Assembly: GCF_014529535.1 (NCBI RefSeq)
Contig: NW_023503727.1
Location: 3,596,001-3,660,000 of the forward strand
DNA length: 64,000 bases
Direction of reading: 5' to 3'
Source: Bradysia coprophila
Taxonomy: Eukaryota; Arthropoda; Insecta; Diptera; Sciaridae
The notes under the pieces: generated by a model
Told to the model about the DNA's origin: nothing
Seen by the model: the letters and a program-made list of their open reading frames with translations, nothing else
The model's database searches: none
Made by a program: the position numbers and the translations under genes
Shown: positions 1-12,823 of the stretch, in pieces
Position numbering within the stretch: the first letter of the stretch is position 1
How the letters are laid out: each line of letters opens with the position of its first letter

Positions 1-989
1 AAAAAGTGCACACCGATCACACCAACACATTAACCAAAGATGAAAAGTGAAAAAAAAAAAAAAAATTTAAATTAAGCATTGCTGGGTAGATGGGAGTAAT
101 TTATTGTGATAAAAGAAAACAAAAAAAATAATTTTAGGAAATTATCTACTAATTTAAGAAGAAATTGAAATTTGTAATCATTGAAATTGTATTTTAAAGC
201 ATAAAACTAACACAAAATGCATAAAGCAAAAAAGGAAAAAAAAATAAGAAAAGAAAATCGAATCGTCGGTAATACGAAGCCCGACAACCATTTGACTAAC
301 ATTTATTAATTTAGGGAAAATCATTGTGAAAAACGATTTATTTATACAAAAAAAAAAATTCTTCAAGGATTTAACTCTATTATTAAGCTGGAACACTTCT
401 CTTTTGTATGAATAACGTTTAGAATAATTTGGAAGTTAATTAGTTAATTGGCGCGGGATAAATTGAAAAGGATTTATACTAACATTAGAATATTATTTAG
501 TAAGATTATGGTGATTTTGTAATTGTTATTTCTCTCCTCTTTAGACTTTAAGTTCAAATCTATTGATCATTTTGGTCCTACTCACACGAGAATTATAATT
601 ATACTAATTAGATAATTGATTTAGCTAAATTAAATTATTATTATTATTATTGCATGGAAAACATTGGACTTTGATTTTGCAGAGCTGATTCCCTCCGACG
701 AAAAGACACGTCATTTTGAGGCTGACGAAAATAATCATTTTGAGAGCCGTACACCAGTTAAAGAGATTTTTTGAACGGTGAAACAAATGAAGTAGAAGAT
801 GTCGTGTCAAACGGATCAATGAAATAATTCAAACAAAATATGTAGTAGATTCAACGTGTGATACGTCTGCCTATTCAATACAAAATCTTTTATTACACAT
901 ACGCCTATGGCAACATCTAACTTTGCCAGGGTGAGCCTAGAGCTTATTTTTGGGAATCTTATTTCTGAAAATTCCGAAAAATTCAGAAA
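1..989. other. Intergenic AT-rich stretch
   Basis: No supported gene. The sequence is AT-rich with poly-A and poly-T runs and a short ATT microsatellite near 640. The small open frames on either strand show no domain, start context or splice continuity. Confidence 0.6.
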
Positions 990-2553
990 ATCATGTCCGG
1001 AGCGAGATAGCGGAGGTTTTGACGCAGTCTAACTCCCAAAAAAAGAACGAAGAAAATTTTTTGAGACGCGTCAACTATGTATAGCCGAACATTTCAGTTT
1101 CTATATCATCACTAAATCATAAAATTCTCGCTTTAAATACGAACAAAACGAGCTATCACTAGACTATGTAGGTTCAAAATTGCCGGAGATACATCGTTTT
1201 GAAATTGGTCACTTTTCATACAAAATACACCAAATTGACTTTTCCCAAACAATCAAAATCTTTCAACTTACTCTGTATGTTTCTATCTATCTATCGACGG
1301 TCGATCTCGGAAACTAGTCAGCCAATCTCCATGAAATTTTGCAGGAACCTCAGGGTGGGCATAAAAATGAAAATGTGATACGCCATTACCCCAGGAAAAA
1401 CCAGAATTTTGTTTTATTGGCCTCGAAGTGGTTTCTGAGTGTGGTTTTCGAGGGTCGGGAACGCGTTTTCGGCTGTAGCTTAGCTGTATTGAAACCTACA
1501 GAGGCGTGCGACCCATCAAATGAAAGGTATTCGTAACACAATTCGAACAAAAGAAAAATTAGATTCGTTTGAGCTAGAGTGATTAGAGTGACCAAATTTT
1601 GAGCTACTCGAGCGTAGGATGAAAGGACTAATATTTTTTTGGGTTATGAGAGATAGAGAATTACTTTCTTCGGCAAAGTCTCAGAGTTTTACGAGTAGAA
1701 AAGAAGGGCATTTGCGAAAAATGTCGAAAGTTGGAAATGGGTGGGTCAATTGGGGTTTTGGAGATATTTCTTGAATGGTGGCAGATAGAGAATTACTTTC
1801 TTCGTCAAATTTTCGAATTTCGTCAAATTTTCTGAATTTCGTCAGATTTTGGAATTTCGTCAAATTTTCGATTTTCGTCAAATTTTCGATTTTTGTTAAA
1901 TTTCGTCAAATTTTCGTTAAATTTCGTCAAATTTTCGATTTTCGCCAAATTTTCAAATTTTGCCAGATTTCCGAGTTTCTGTTATAAATTGTTATAAAAA
2001 GCAGTGTTCTAAAACTTCTAAAACGACTGATATCCCAACAAAAATCTCTTCGAGAAAAGTGTGACGCAGTCTTTGAAATACAATTTCTAAAATGAATGAT
2101 ATCGCTAGAGTTGACGCTTTCAGCTTCGTTACGCAAAAATTAAATTTTACACCCAATTTTAGTTCAAACAAGCTGGCTTAGTTTTTCTCATCATCTGCCA
2201 AATAATTTTTACCAAAAAAAAAATTGACTGGAAACAACCAAAATTTTACCAAAAAAATCTGCGTCGCAAAGTGGCAAATGTTCAGGAACAGACCAGCAAG
2301 AAAATTTATCTGCCACATGCGACGCAGATTTTTTTGGTAAAATTTTGGTTGTTTCCAGTCAAATTTTTTTTTGGTAAAAATTATTTGGCAGATGATGAGA
2401 AAAACTAAGCCACCTTGTTTGAACTAAAATTGGGTGTAAAATTTAATTTTTGCCTAACGAAGCTGAAAGCGTCAACTCTAGCGATATCATTCATTTTAGA
2501 AATTGTACTTCAAAGACTGCGTCACACTTTTCTCGAAGAGATTTTTGTTGGGA
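990..2553. mobile_element. Repeat family A, copy 1
   Basis: The copy begins with ATCATGTCCGGAGCG and ends near TTTTTGTTGGGA. Copies 2 (8764-10550) and 3 (36981-38578) have the same layout: a GACGCAGTCT motif near the start, a (CTAT)n tract, a conserved non-coding block, a short tandem block based on TTCGTCAAATTTTCGAA, then a long palindrome (here about 2030-2553) whose arms carry GACGCAGTCTTTGAA and whose centre holds GCGTCGC motifs. No transposase frame is present, so this is a non-autonomous element; the superfamily is not clear. Confidence 0.75.
1795..1975. repeat. TTCGTCAAATT minisatellite in family A
   Basis: Degenerate tandem repetition of a 16-18 bp unit around TTCGTCAAATTTTCGA. The same block is longer in copy 2 (about 9746-9965) and longest in copy 3 (about 37826-38215), so unit number varies between copies. 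Confidence 0.8.
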
Positions 2554-3575
2554 TCTATCTATCTATCGACGGGCTATCTCGGAAAGTAGTCAGCCAATCT
2601 CTATGAAACTTTGCAGAGACCTTAGTCAGGCCATTAGAACTTAAGTTTCATTCATCATTATCCCAGGAAAAATGAGAATTTTGTGGAATTAATTAATTAA
2701 TTTTCAAAACAATTTCTTTCATATAAAAATGTACAGCCATTTTGTGATGGTAATGTTGTGATCTCGGTTGTGATGATGTGTTGTGATTATTGCTGTGAAG
2801 TTGGTTGTAATTTGGTAGCAAAATCTAAAGTTTTTGAATATTACGGTTTACATGGTGGGAAATTAGAAAAATTTGGCGACTTTCGGTGTATGTTGGGCAG
2901 CTGGAAAAATTTGGTCACTTTCGGTGTATGTTGGGCAGCTGGAAAATTTTGGTCACTTTTAGGGTATAGGTTGGACAGCCGTCAAAATTTGGTCACTTTC
3001 AGGGTATAGATTGAGCAGCCATCAAATTTTTTCCACTTTTGGGGTTTATATAACGGCCATTTGTATAGTTAATACATATACCTATATATAGTTAGTATAT
3101 AGCTATATTGACGTATATTAAAATTATGGGTGGAAGTACCTAATGTAATCTCGATTTTTTCTTGATCGTGAGCAATTCAAATTCACATTCTTCAATTGAC
3201 GTATATATATGTAGGATACAACTATATTTAGTTAGTATATAGCTATATGGACCTATATTTAGTTAGTATATAGCTATATTGGTTCTATATATTGTTAGTA
3301 TATACCTATATGGACCTATATACAGTAACTATATAGCTATGTGATTTGAAATTTGAAGATGGAATTTTTTTTGGTAATTTTTTTGTTGAAAATTTTTCTG
3401 AAAAAACTGATTGTCGAATGGTTTGGAAAACTAGGTTGTGAAATTTAATTTTGCGTAACGACGTTGACAACGTCACCCCTAGTGATATCACTTGTTTTAG
3501 AAGTTCTCACGCATATAGACTGTAGACTGCGTCCAACTTTGCTCTGAAAGAGTTTTTGCCGGGATATTTTTTATA
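2554..3575. repeat. Family A-related repeat with TATAGCTATA tracts
   Basis: It starts with the (CTAT)n and CGACGG block also seen inside family A, then carries four loose tandem copies of an AATTTGGTCACTTT-type unit (2870-3040) and many TATAGCTATAT-like tracts (3060-3345). It ends in a GACGCAGTC-containing arm. Most of it recurs in the opposite orientation at 58005-59745. Confidence 0.65.
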
Positions 3576-4218
3576 ATTAAAGTAAGCAATGTTGAGGCCC
3601 CGTTCATTTAGTGTTTATTTTCGATACACATAGGACACAAGATCGAACTTTAAGATTTTAAGATCAGATATGGCATGGATGAATGAGCTGATAGAAATAG
3701 TTGGCGTTGTCCTTGTAACCACCTAAGAGAAAATTCTAGACGGTGTTCCTAATTTCCGCAAATATATGGGACTTTGACCGCTTCGAGACATATTCTGATA
3801 ACTAAGTCTCTATATTTCCCTTCGCTTTCATACCTAAAACCTCTTAACTGAAACCCACTGTTTCTACATTTTTTTGTTGTTCATTTCTCTCTTGGCCTTT
3901 GAATATTTTGATCAGAAGATTGATTCAAAATCTATAACTTCATTAGTTTTTATCATACATTTCGACTGTATAACTAAACCTCATCACAAGACTCGTCGTT
4001 TATTCTATAACAGACGCTATCTATAACAGACGATTCATGATATTCTTTAAAAGTTTTATCATTCATCAAATTGATTCAAGCGAATGCGCATGTGCAAATC
4101 ATTCACAAAATACTAATACGTTGCCGGTGTGTTTTTTCTCACGATGTGCAACACATTCAAGTTCAACTTCTTTCGTCTGGGTCATCGGTTGTTGTTAAGT
4201 TATAGTCTGTTGTGAATA
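3576..4218. other. Upstream region of the P450 gene
   Basis: No repeat match and no credible gene was seen. It directly precedes the CYP12 start codon and should hold its promoter and 5' UTR, but I could not identify a specific promoter element. A short repeated motif (ATAACAGACG) occurs near 4010-4030. Confidence 0.4.
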
Positions 4219-7200
4219 ATGTGGAAAGTGTCAAACAATTCATTCAAAAACCCGATAAGAAGTAAGAACTTCGTTTATTTACACTGTCTTCGAAAATTTA
4301 CTAACGCATCACAATCGGAGGTATTTTTTTCATTGTAAATTATATTTCGGATACTGAAAATTCAGTCTAAATTGATTTTCAGAATGAAAATGAAAAATGC
4401 TCGGAATGGGAAAATGCAAAACCATACGAATCAGTTCCCGGTCCAGGTATTTTGCAATTAATTCGAAACTCATTTCCCGGAGGTGAGTGTTTTAATGCTT
4501 TTGTATTTATACAATTTCGAATCCGGAATAGTTATTGGGATGGATTTGTTAGCAATTAAAATCAATGTCTAAACAAGTCTCTTTTCATCCAAGGTGTTTT
4601 TAGCCCCGTACGAAGTACTGGGGGCTTATAAGATTAATATGCCGTTTGTAACACGTCGAATTGGAAGCAGACAGTAAGGGCAAAGCATTTGGTTATGTTC
4701 ATAGATGACGAATCCGCATTAAAAAAAATGTCCGTCCGTCCGTCCGTCCGTGACCCCTCTAGCTTGAGCAAATCACAACCTTTTTTCAAAATTCTTTTTT
4801 TCCCCGATTGGTATCGACAAAAGTAAGGTCAAGTTCGAAAATGGGCATGGTGGGGTCGGCCCTTCCAGAGCTAGGGCCCTATAGGTGTTTTTCAGTCTTT
4901 CGACGATATCTACCGAACTACGCACGCAATAGCTGCTTGTAATATATCAAATGAAAGGTATTGACGAGTAGAACAAAGTTGCTGAACATTGTTTTTGGGT
5001 AAGATGCAACGCGGGCTTGTTGGGAGGGCTTAAAGGTCGTTACTCGGCCCTAAGTGTTTTTTGCACATAAATCGAGTAAATCTCATCCGATTTTGCTAGA
5101 TTTTGTTTCATTTGAGAGATAATTGAATACCGAATAGAATTATAGCAAAAAAAGTTTCAAATTTGGGCCCTTGGACTAAGGCCGCTACTCGGCCCTAAGT
5201 GTTTTTTGCACATAAATTGAGAAAATCTCATCCGATTTTGCTAGTTTTTGTTTCATTTGAGAGATAATGGAATGCCGAATAGAATTATAGCAAAAAAAGT
5301 TTCAAATTTGGGCCCTTGGACTAAGGCCGCTACTCGGCCCTAAGTGTTTTTTGCACATAAATCGAGCAAATCTCATCCGATTTTGCTAGATTTTGTTTCA
5401 TTTGAGAGATAATTGAATACCGAATAGAATGATGGCAAAAAAAGTTTCAAATTTGGGCCCTTGGACTAAGGCCGCTACTCGGCCCTAAGTGTTTTTTGCA
5501 CATAAATCGAGTAAATCTCATCCGATTTTGCTAGATTTTGTTTCATTTGAGAGATAATTGAATGCCGAATAGAATGATGGCAAAAAAGTTTCAAATTTGG
5601 GCCATTGCACTAAGGCCGCTACTCGGCCCTAAGTGTTTTTTGCACATAAATCGAGTAAATCTCATCCGATTTTGCTAGTTCTTGTTTCATTTGAGAGATA
5701 ATTGAATGCCGAATAGAATGATGGCAAAAAAAGTTTCAAATTTGGGCCCTTGGACTAAGGCCGCTACTCGGCCCTAAGTGCTTTTTGCACATAAATCGAG
5801 TAAATCTCAACCGATTTTGCTAGTTTTTGTTTTATTTGAGAGGTAATTGAATACCCAATGGAAAGTTGGCAAAAAAATTTGGGTTTATAAAATATTATCG
5901 TGAATTGTTGGTTTTATTTGAGAGGTACTTCGTACGGGCTTTCGTAATTGCGCTATGCGCAATTTTAAAAATGAACACTTTCAGTAAATTTGACCATGCC
6001 CAACTTGACTTGCATTTTGGTAACAGACGCATTAGAGGGTTGTAGACGTATTAGGGTTCCGGGCGTATTACGGCTACGGACGTATTATGGTTACGGACGA
6101 AATAGGATTACGGGTCGTACGGGGCTAAGTCGCAGCAAACGCTCCGACTGTTCTGATGCCTTGTTGTTTGTTTAAATATCTCCAGTAGCGTTTTAACAAG
6201 AGATAATTGTTCAAGCAACAGGTTAGTTTGAACATTGAAAAGTGTTAACTATATGCAAACATGCGACCTTTAACAGTCAGAAATCTTGTTGGTTCATAAC
6301 TTCCGTTATCCCCCGATTGATAGAAAATCTATTACTTCAATAGTTTTCACCTTAATTGCTTGTTAACTATCACCGACGATTTATAATTGCCTTCATTCAG
6401 GAAAGTACTACAACATCGACTTACAAACCCTATTTAAAAGGGTGCTGGACGAGTATGGTCCAATCGCAAAGTTTCCAACATTTCTGGGCAACAAGGAAAA
6501 TGTAATTGTTGCCGATACAAACGATTTTGAACTGTTGTTTCGCAACGAAGGAATTTGGCCATACCGACGGGGTATGCAAACATTCGATCATTATCGCAAA
6601 GAAGTTCGTCCGGACATTTTCAAGGATATGGGAGGTCTGCTGAGCGAGCAAGGTGAAGCATGGCATAAAATGCGCTCGATTGTCAGTCCAATTATGCTGA
6701 AGCCGGCCACTGTAAACGCATACATACCGAATGTTGACGAGATTGCTATAGAATTTTGCGATCGGATGAAAACGTTGCGTGATGACAAAAATGAGATGCC
6801 GTCGAATTTCCTGTATGAACTGAGCAAATGGGCATTGGAATCAATTTCATCGATTGCACTGGATCAGCGTTTGCATGTGCTCGAGACGAGCAAATCTGAT
6901 GTGAACAATCTTGGAGTTCAGTTGATCAAATCCGTTGACGATTTCTTCGTATTGTCATACCAATTGGAAGTTCAACCTTCCCTGTGGCGATATATTGCGA
7001 CACCGAAATATAAACAGATCATCAAAGTATTCGACAATATGACTGAGTATGTGAAGATGGTAGATGCCACTTTAGGAACCCGTGTGAATGAAGAGTTTCT
7101 TTCGCAGATCGTTGGTGCACTTTGTTGATAAAGCTATAGATAATCTAGAGAAAAATCCGAATCGACGTGACGAAGATCGGGAGCCCAGTGTGTTGGAAAA

Positions 7201-8438
7201 GCTACTTAAAGTTGACCGACATGTTGCGCTCGTAATGGCTTTGGATATGCTCTTAGCTGGTGTGGATACAGTGAGTATCAGTAAAATGTAAATATTCTAA
7301 GGTCAAACAGAATTGTGCATTTTAGACATCGGCGTCATCGACAAACTGTTTGTATTATTTAGCAAAGAATCCGGAGAAGCAGGAGAAACTACGAAAGGAA
7401 GTACAAGCAATACCAGTTGATGCAAACGGTAAACTGATGCCTTCCAGTTTTCAATCAGTTCCTTATCTGCGCGCCTGTATCAAAGAAGCAATGCGAATGG
7501 CACCGATCGCTCCAGGTACAAATTTTTGCAGAAAGGCGACAGAATGTTAAGAGCGCTCACCACTTGGAAAATTTGTAGCCTACATTTAGGCGGAAAAATA
7601 TTTGTTTTTTTGATGATTTCTCTGAATCAAAATCTTTTTTTGAAAAATTAAAACCATTAAAGCAAGCGGAAATGTGTTACTTTTAAAGCAAAAATTGGTT
7701 TGTTGGTGATAAATTATCCCACTTGGAGGAACCTTTGCAAATGTGTAAATTTATGTGTTTTGCAAAGGTTTCTCCAAGTGGGTTAAATTATGACTCACAA
7801 GCCAATTTTTCTTTCAAAAGTAACACATTTTTGCGTGCTTTAATGGTTTTACTTTTTCAAAAAAAGATTTTAGTTCAGAAAAATCATCAAAAAACAAATA
7901 TTTTTCCGCCTAAATGTAGGCTACAAATTTGCCAAGGGGTGAGCGCTCTTAACTCGTTCTTCTATAACGATCGCTTGTTGTATTCCAGGTACAACACGAG
8001 CGCCTGTTAAAGACATTGTCATCAAAGGATACAAAATACCCAAGGGAGTGAGTGAATAGAATTGGAGACTCGACCAGAAAATATTCTTTTTTTTCCTCTT
8101 TTTTCATTCAGACTGACATAGTTATGGCAAACATTTTGCTGCATTACGACAGTCAATACTTCCAAAATCCGAACGAATTTTTGCCGGAACGGTGGCTACG
8201 AAAAGAGACATCAAACACTTGTCCAGTTGATAAAAAAGCGCCGTTCGTTTATCTGCCTTTTGGGTTCGGTAGTCGGAGTTGCGTTGGCAAGAGATTCGCC
8301 GAAATGGAAATGAATGTGCTACTCACCAGACTATTGAGGAAATACCGTATTGAATACGACTATGGACCATTGAAATATAGATTTGGTTTCATCAGTGCTC
8401 CCGTTAGTGATTTAAAGTTCAGAATCACCGAAATTTAA
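4219..8438 (+). CDS. Cyp12: Mitochondrial cytochrome P450, CYP12 family
   Basis: Seven exons: 4219-4320, 4383-4482, 6401-7046, 7108-7270, 7326-7515, 7989-8047 and 8112-8438. They total 1587 nt and encode 528 aa, with GT-AG at every junction. The N-terminus is rich in Arg, Lys and Ser and lacks a hydrophobic ER anchor, as expected for import into mitochondria. KPYESVPGP (near residue 45) and the GIWPYR motif are typical of insect CYP12. The I-helix AGVDTT is at 333-338, the K-helix ExxR at E391-R394, PERW at 445-448, and the heme loop [10 protein letters not shown] has Cys477 as the iron ligand. The family uses adrenodoxin-type electron transfer, and CYP12 members are often linked to xenobiotic metabolism; the substrate here is unknown. 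The 61-nt intron at 7047-7107 is needed to avoid an apparent frameshift, and the spliced product fits the family. It looks intact. Confidence 0.93.
4603..5935. mobile_element. Family C element in CYP12 intron 2
   Basis: It is bounded by CCCGTACGAAGTACTGGGG on the left and TACTTCGTACGGGC on the right, an imperfect inverted pair. Beside the left end are a conserved block with GTTTGTAACACGTCGAATT and a (CCGT)n tract. Related ends recur at 43235, 43755, 44790, 56097, 56225, 57815 and 61335. The interior is a tandem array (separate entry). No coding capacity is visible. Confidence 0.7.
5025..5890. repeat. 145-bp tandem repeat, about six units
   Basis: The landmark GCTACTCGGCCCTAAGTG recurs at about 5036 (variant), 5181, 5326, 5471, 5615 and 5760, giving a spacing of 145 bp (once 144). 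The outer units are more diverged than the central ones. The array lies in intron 2 of the P450 gene. Confidence 0.9.
7551..7948. mobile_element. TTAA-flanked palindromic MITE in CYP12 intron
   Basis: A 398-bp element whose two halves are near-perfect inverted copies, ending in GAGCGCTCACC and GGTGAGCGCTC. It is flanked on both sides by TTAA (7547-7550 and 7949-7952), the target used by piggyBac-like elements. Removing the element and one TTAA leaves a 71-bp intron, close to this gene's other short introns. It has no coding capacity. Confidence 0.85.
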
Positions 8439-8520
8439 TTTTAAATCAAAAAATTCAATACCTTAGTTGCATTCAGTTAATAAATTTGTGTTGATTCTGA
8501 GTTGACGAACATAAATTGTA

Positions 8521-8527
8521 AAATAAA
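8521..8527 (+). promoter_or_regulatory. Likely polyadenylation signal of CYP12
   Basis: An AATAAA hexamer lies about 85 nt after the CYP12 stop codon in AT-rich 3' sequence, before repeat family A copy 2. Confidence 0.55.
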
Positions 8528-8763
8528 GTTTCTTAAAAATGTTCGCCTTGCCGTCATTTTTAAATGAAGTAAAAGATTTATCATCAATGTCTTGAAAGAA
8601 TGGTGAAAGAAGCAATAGACCTAACTGTTATACTGCTGACATGCGTGCTGTCTGTAGGTTATCAATTCTGACCAGAGCGAGGCTACAAGCGACAACTGAG
8701 TAAACATAAATGAAAAATGAAAACGTTCTGATATCTGTGACAAACGCCAAGCAATTCATGAAG

Positions 8764-10550
8764 ATCATGTCCGGAGCGTTAGCGGAGGACTTGACGCAGT
8801 CTAACTTCCAAAAAAAGAACGAAGAAATTTTTTTGAGACGCGGCAACTATATATAGGTGAGAATTTAAGTTTCTTTCCTCTGGCCTGTATCACCACAAAT
8901 CCTATTCTATCTTATTCGCGCTTCAAATACGAGCAAAACGAGCTATCACTCGACTATGTAACTTTAAAATTGCCGGAGATAAATCGTTTTGAAGTTGGTC
9001 ATTTTGATAGAAAATGCTCCAAATTAACGTTTTCCAAACAATCAAAATCTTTCAACTTACTCTGTATGTTTCTATCTATCTGTCTATCTATCTATCGACG
9101 GACGATCTCGGAAACCAGTCAGCCAATCTCCATGAAATTTTGCAGGAACCTCAGGGTGGGCATAAAAATGAAAATGTGATACACCATTACCCCAGGAAAA
9201 ACCAGAATTTTGTTTTATTGGCCTCGAAGTGGTTTCTGAGTGTGGTTTTCGAGGGTCGGGAACGCGTTTTCGGCTGTAGCTTAGCTGTATTGAAACCTAC
9301 AGAGGCGTGCGACCCATCAAATGAAAGGTATTCGTAACACGATTCGAACAAAAAAATAATTTAAAAAATCGGGGCAGATTCGTTTGAGCTAGAGTGATTA
9401 GAGTGACCAAATTTTGAGCTACTCGAGCGTAGGATGAAAGGACTAATATTTTTTTGGGTTATGAAAGATAGAGAATTACTTTCTTCGGCAAAGTCTCAGA
9501 GTTTTACGAGTAGAACAGAGGGGCATATGTGAAAAATGTCGAAAGTTGGAAATGGGTGGGTCAATTATGTTTTTAGAGGTATTTCTTGAATGGTGGCAGA
9601 TAGAGAGTTACTTTCTTCGGCAAAGTCTCAGAGTTTTACGAGTAGAAAAGAAGGGCATTTGCGAAAAATGTCGAAAGTTGGAAATGGGTGGGTCAATTGG
9701 GGTTTTGGAGATATTTCTTGAATGGTGGCAGATAGAGAATTACTTTTTTCGTCAAATTTTCGAATTTCGTCAAATTTTCGAATTTCGTCAAATTTTCAAA
9801 TTTTGTCAAATTTTCGAATTTCGTCAAATTTTCGAATTTCGTCAAATTTTCGAATTTCGTCAAATTTTCGAATTTCGTCAAATTTTCGAATTTCGTCAAA
9901 TTTCGACAAATTTTCGAATTTCGTCAAATTTTCAAATTTCGTCAAATTTTCGATTTTCGTAAAATTTTGGAATTAAAACTGTAAACTGTTATAAAAAGCA
10001 GTGTTGACTACACTTCTAAAACGACTGATATTCCAACAAAAATCTCTTCGAGAAAAGTGTGACGCAGTCTTTGAAATACAATTTCTAAAATGAATGATAT
10101 CGCTAGAGTTGACGCTTTCAGCTTCGTTACGCAAAAATTAAATTTTACACCCAATTTTAGTTCAAACAAGGTGGCTTAGTTTTTCTCATCATCTGCCAAA
10201 TAATTTTTACAAAAAAAAATTTGACTGGAAACGACCAAAATTTTACCAAAAAAATCTGCGTCGCATGCGGCAGATAAATTTTCTTGCTGATCTGTTCCTG
10301 AACATTTGCCACTTTGCGACGCAGATTTTTTTGGTAAAATTTTGGTTGTTTCCAGTCTAAATTTTTTTTGGTAAAAATTATTTGGCAGATGATGAGAAAA
10401 TCTAAGCCAGCTTGTTTGAACTAAAATTGGGTGTAAAATTTAATTTTTGCGTAACGAAGCTGAAAGCGTCAACTCTAGCGATATCATTCATTTTAGAAAT
10501 TGTACTTCAAAGACTGCGTCACACTTTTCTCGAAGAGATTTTTGTTGGGA
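8764..10550. mobile_element. Repeat family A, copy 2
   Basis: Same order and orientation as copy 1, with long stretches nearly identical (for example about 9100-9350 against 1300-1540). It contains an extra partial duplication of the GATAGAGAATTAC block (about 9470-9740), a TTCGTCAAATT minisatellite (about 9746-9965) and the terminal palindrome (about 10020-10550). No coding capacity. Confidence 0.75.
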
Positions 10551-11605
10551 TATGTAGTTATCGAATCTACTACTTCATTACAACTAACTAATTCCTAAGG
10601 ATTGCAATAAAATCTTGTTTTAACATCAAATTTGCAAAATTAAGAGGCATTAACTAAGGTTCATTAGTTTTTGTCGTCGTTGCTGTTAACAGATGATTAT
10701 AACCGTCCGTAAAGAAATATTTCTCGCGCATAAGAGTGTACACATCATACAGCATGCAGTCGTAGTAATTGCTTAGAAATTAAAAACATTATTAATATGA
10801 ATGAGTGTATAGGTTTCCATCAGACTATAAGGCAAGAAATAACTATACAAACAACGCCCGATGACTAAACATGTATATAATTCTCATTACAAATAAGTTT
10901 CAACGAGAAGCATTGCCGATGATTTAGTAACTGTTGCTTGAGTACCTTTTTGGATGCGGCCAGTCACTGTCAAAGACAACATAACAACGATGAAAATATC
11001 CGTTGAGTTCCGACTGTAATGTAGTTTTCTATAACAAACTGAAAATATGATGAAACTGATGAAGTAATAGATTTTGTGTAAATCCCTATGCAACGCTTTA
11101 CCGTATGTGATGAAACAATTCTAAGGTTTGTATTAAGAGAATTCCTATGTATAGACGAAGTAACGCGTTCCTTTCTCTCCTACAAATGCATTTAAAGCAA
11201 CTATAGTCGCACATTAACTTAATCGTTCTTTTGATTCACCATAAGACGTTTCACTCAACATACACTGCAACTTTACCTTGTATTGTTCGACGTTGCGTGT
11301 ATGCGATGTGTAGTTATTAGTGGTTGGCAGGTATATACGTTGCAGGTAGTTGTGAATGCTTTATGAAGGTGTTGTGATAGAACGCTATCTTATTGTGAGT
11401 GTATGGATCAGCCATTGTGTAAAAATTTAAGTCAAGCAATGACTTTACTTATAGCATCGTAGACGTTCGGAACACACCTACATCCATTGAATCGTAACGA
11501 AATTTAAATCGCTCGTGTCGAATATCATGTTTACAAAATAGAAAACATTGTGCTAAAACGGTCCCGAAAGTATCAAATCAGTCCTCTCCGGATCAATTAT
11601 CGAAC
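10551..11605. other. Upstream region of the four-helix protein gene
   Basis: Unique AT-rich sequence without recognised repeats or genes. The region close to 11606 is presumably promoter and 5' UTR; I did not find a convincing core promoter element. Confidence 0.4.
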
Positions 11606-12445
11606 ATGAATCACGAAAAACTATTGGCAATATTCTATCCGCTGGTTGTGGCTTGTGGCTTTATTTGTAGCGTCACAACAGCAGTTGCTTGGAACCATTG
11701 GAAATATGTTTTGGATACATGTGTGTCATCGAGCTACTCAAGCATCTACGAAGTGAATTGTGGATGCATTCTGAAGGGCTTATCAACGATAACGTACTTT
11801 ATCGGTGGTCATGTTGGCTACTGCCATTGGGCAACATTCGGTTTGTTACTGCCGATTTTCGTAGCGATCATATTCGGGTGCTATCATGTTTGGAGAGTTT
11901 GTTTCGGAGTGCGCAGAAGACGATACGCTCAGCATACAGTAAGACAAAGGTACGATATGCTGCACTGAATGAATGCACCTGAAAAGCCAGCAACTAACTC
12001 CCATAAACTTCTTAGATCCGCAGACATTATCGTCATGACCGCAAAAACGGAAATGACAGACAACGAAATATCACCATACTGGTGGATTCCAGCCAGTGTT
12101 GCTGCCATAATTATGTTCATCTATGCCGTAGTCCATGCATCGATGTATTTGGATGGATTTCTTCAGTCCTGTCGACAGTACAGAAACGAGATCGTAAAGT
12201 ATGTGCATGCGAGTGGTCCGTTAGTGGCGGCCATCCACGGACGATTAACCTGCTCGTCAGTGTTCGATTTTATGGACTATTTACATCCGGACGTGTCATT
12301 TGACCGTAGAAGAATTGATCGTATCAACACTGCGGTGTGTTTGATTTTGGGGCTGATAACAGCATGGGTTGGTGTTTTCTTGTGGCTGGGAATTTTCATT
12401 ATAAATGTTATTCAAGCCAGAAGGAGTCGCAATCTACGCGTTTAG
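11606..12445 (+). CDS. Four-helix membrane protein of unknown function
   Basis: Two exons, 11606-11949 and 12016-12445, joined across a 66-nt GT-AG intron, total 774 nt and encode 257 aa. Unspliced, the first frame stops just inside the intron. Four hydrophobic segments are visible: residues about 5-28, 71-95, 135-160 and 215-245. Cysteines lie in the first loop, a basic RRRR stretch follows helix 2, and the tail is basic, which suggests both termini are cytosolic. The layout recalls small tetraspanning proteins such as TMEM179, but it lacks the CCG motif of true tetraspanins and I cannot assign a family. No function is proposed. Confidence 0.8.
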
Positions 12446-12823
12446 GGAGCCCCACTAAGTTGATGATTTTTAAAACGAAAATCGTGTTTCCACCGCCTTA
12501 AATAAGTGAGTCAGATCGTCATATTAAGCACGAAACGTAATTTTATAAATTAATTAATTTTTTTTTAAGATTTTTAATTGTAACATATGACAAAATGTTG
12601 TTGTGCCTTTCCAACGTATAACGAAAGTGTTCAACCAGTAAAATATATTTAGCACATATCATTCCAAATTCGAGTACCATTCAATTGTAGTAACGACAAA
12701 AAACGCAACTTTTTGTTTCTGTTCTATTAAAACTAAAGTAAAATCGTCCAATTAATTCATTAATTAGTAACGAATCGCAATCGCTTCTAGTGGCACTGGT
12801 ACATATCACATTCTAAATGAGAC

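Noticed and set aside
1339-1536. 65-aa frame conserved in three places (also near 9140 and 37356)
   Set aside because: Conservation follows the repeat family; the reverse strand is equally open and there is no recognisable domain.
7047-7135. Apparent frameshift and stop in the P450 gene
   Set aside because: A 61-nt GTATGT...CAG intron removes it and gives the family-like [13 protein letters not shown] sequence; total coding length stays divisible by three.
9546-9976. Open frames of 84-138 aa with repeated FRISSNF or FEFRQI motifs
   Set aside because: They are translations of the family A minisatellite in several frames on both strands; no real protein.
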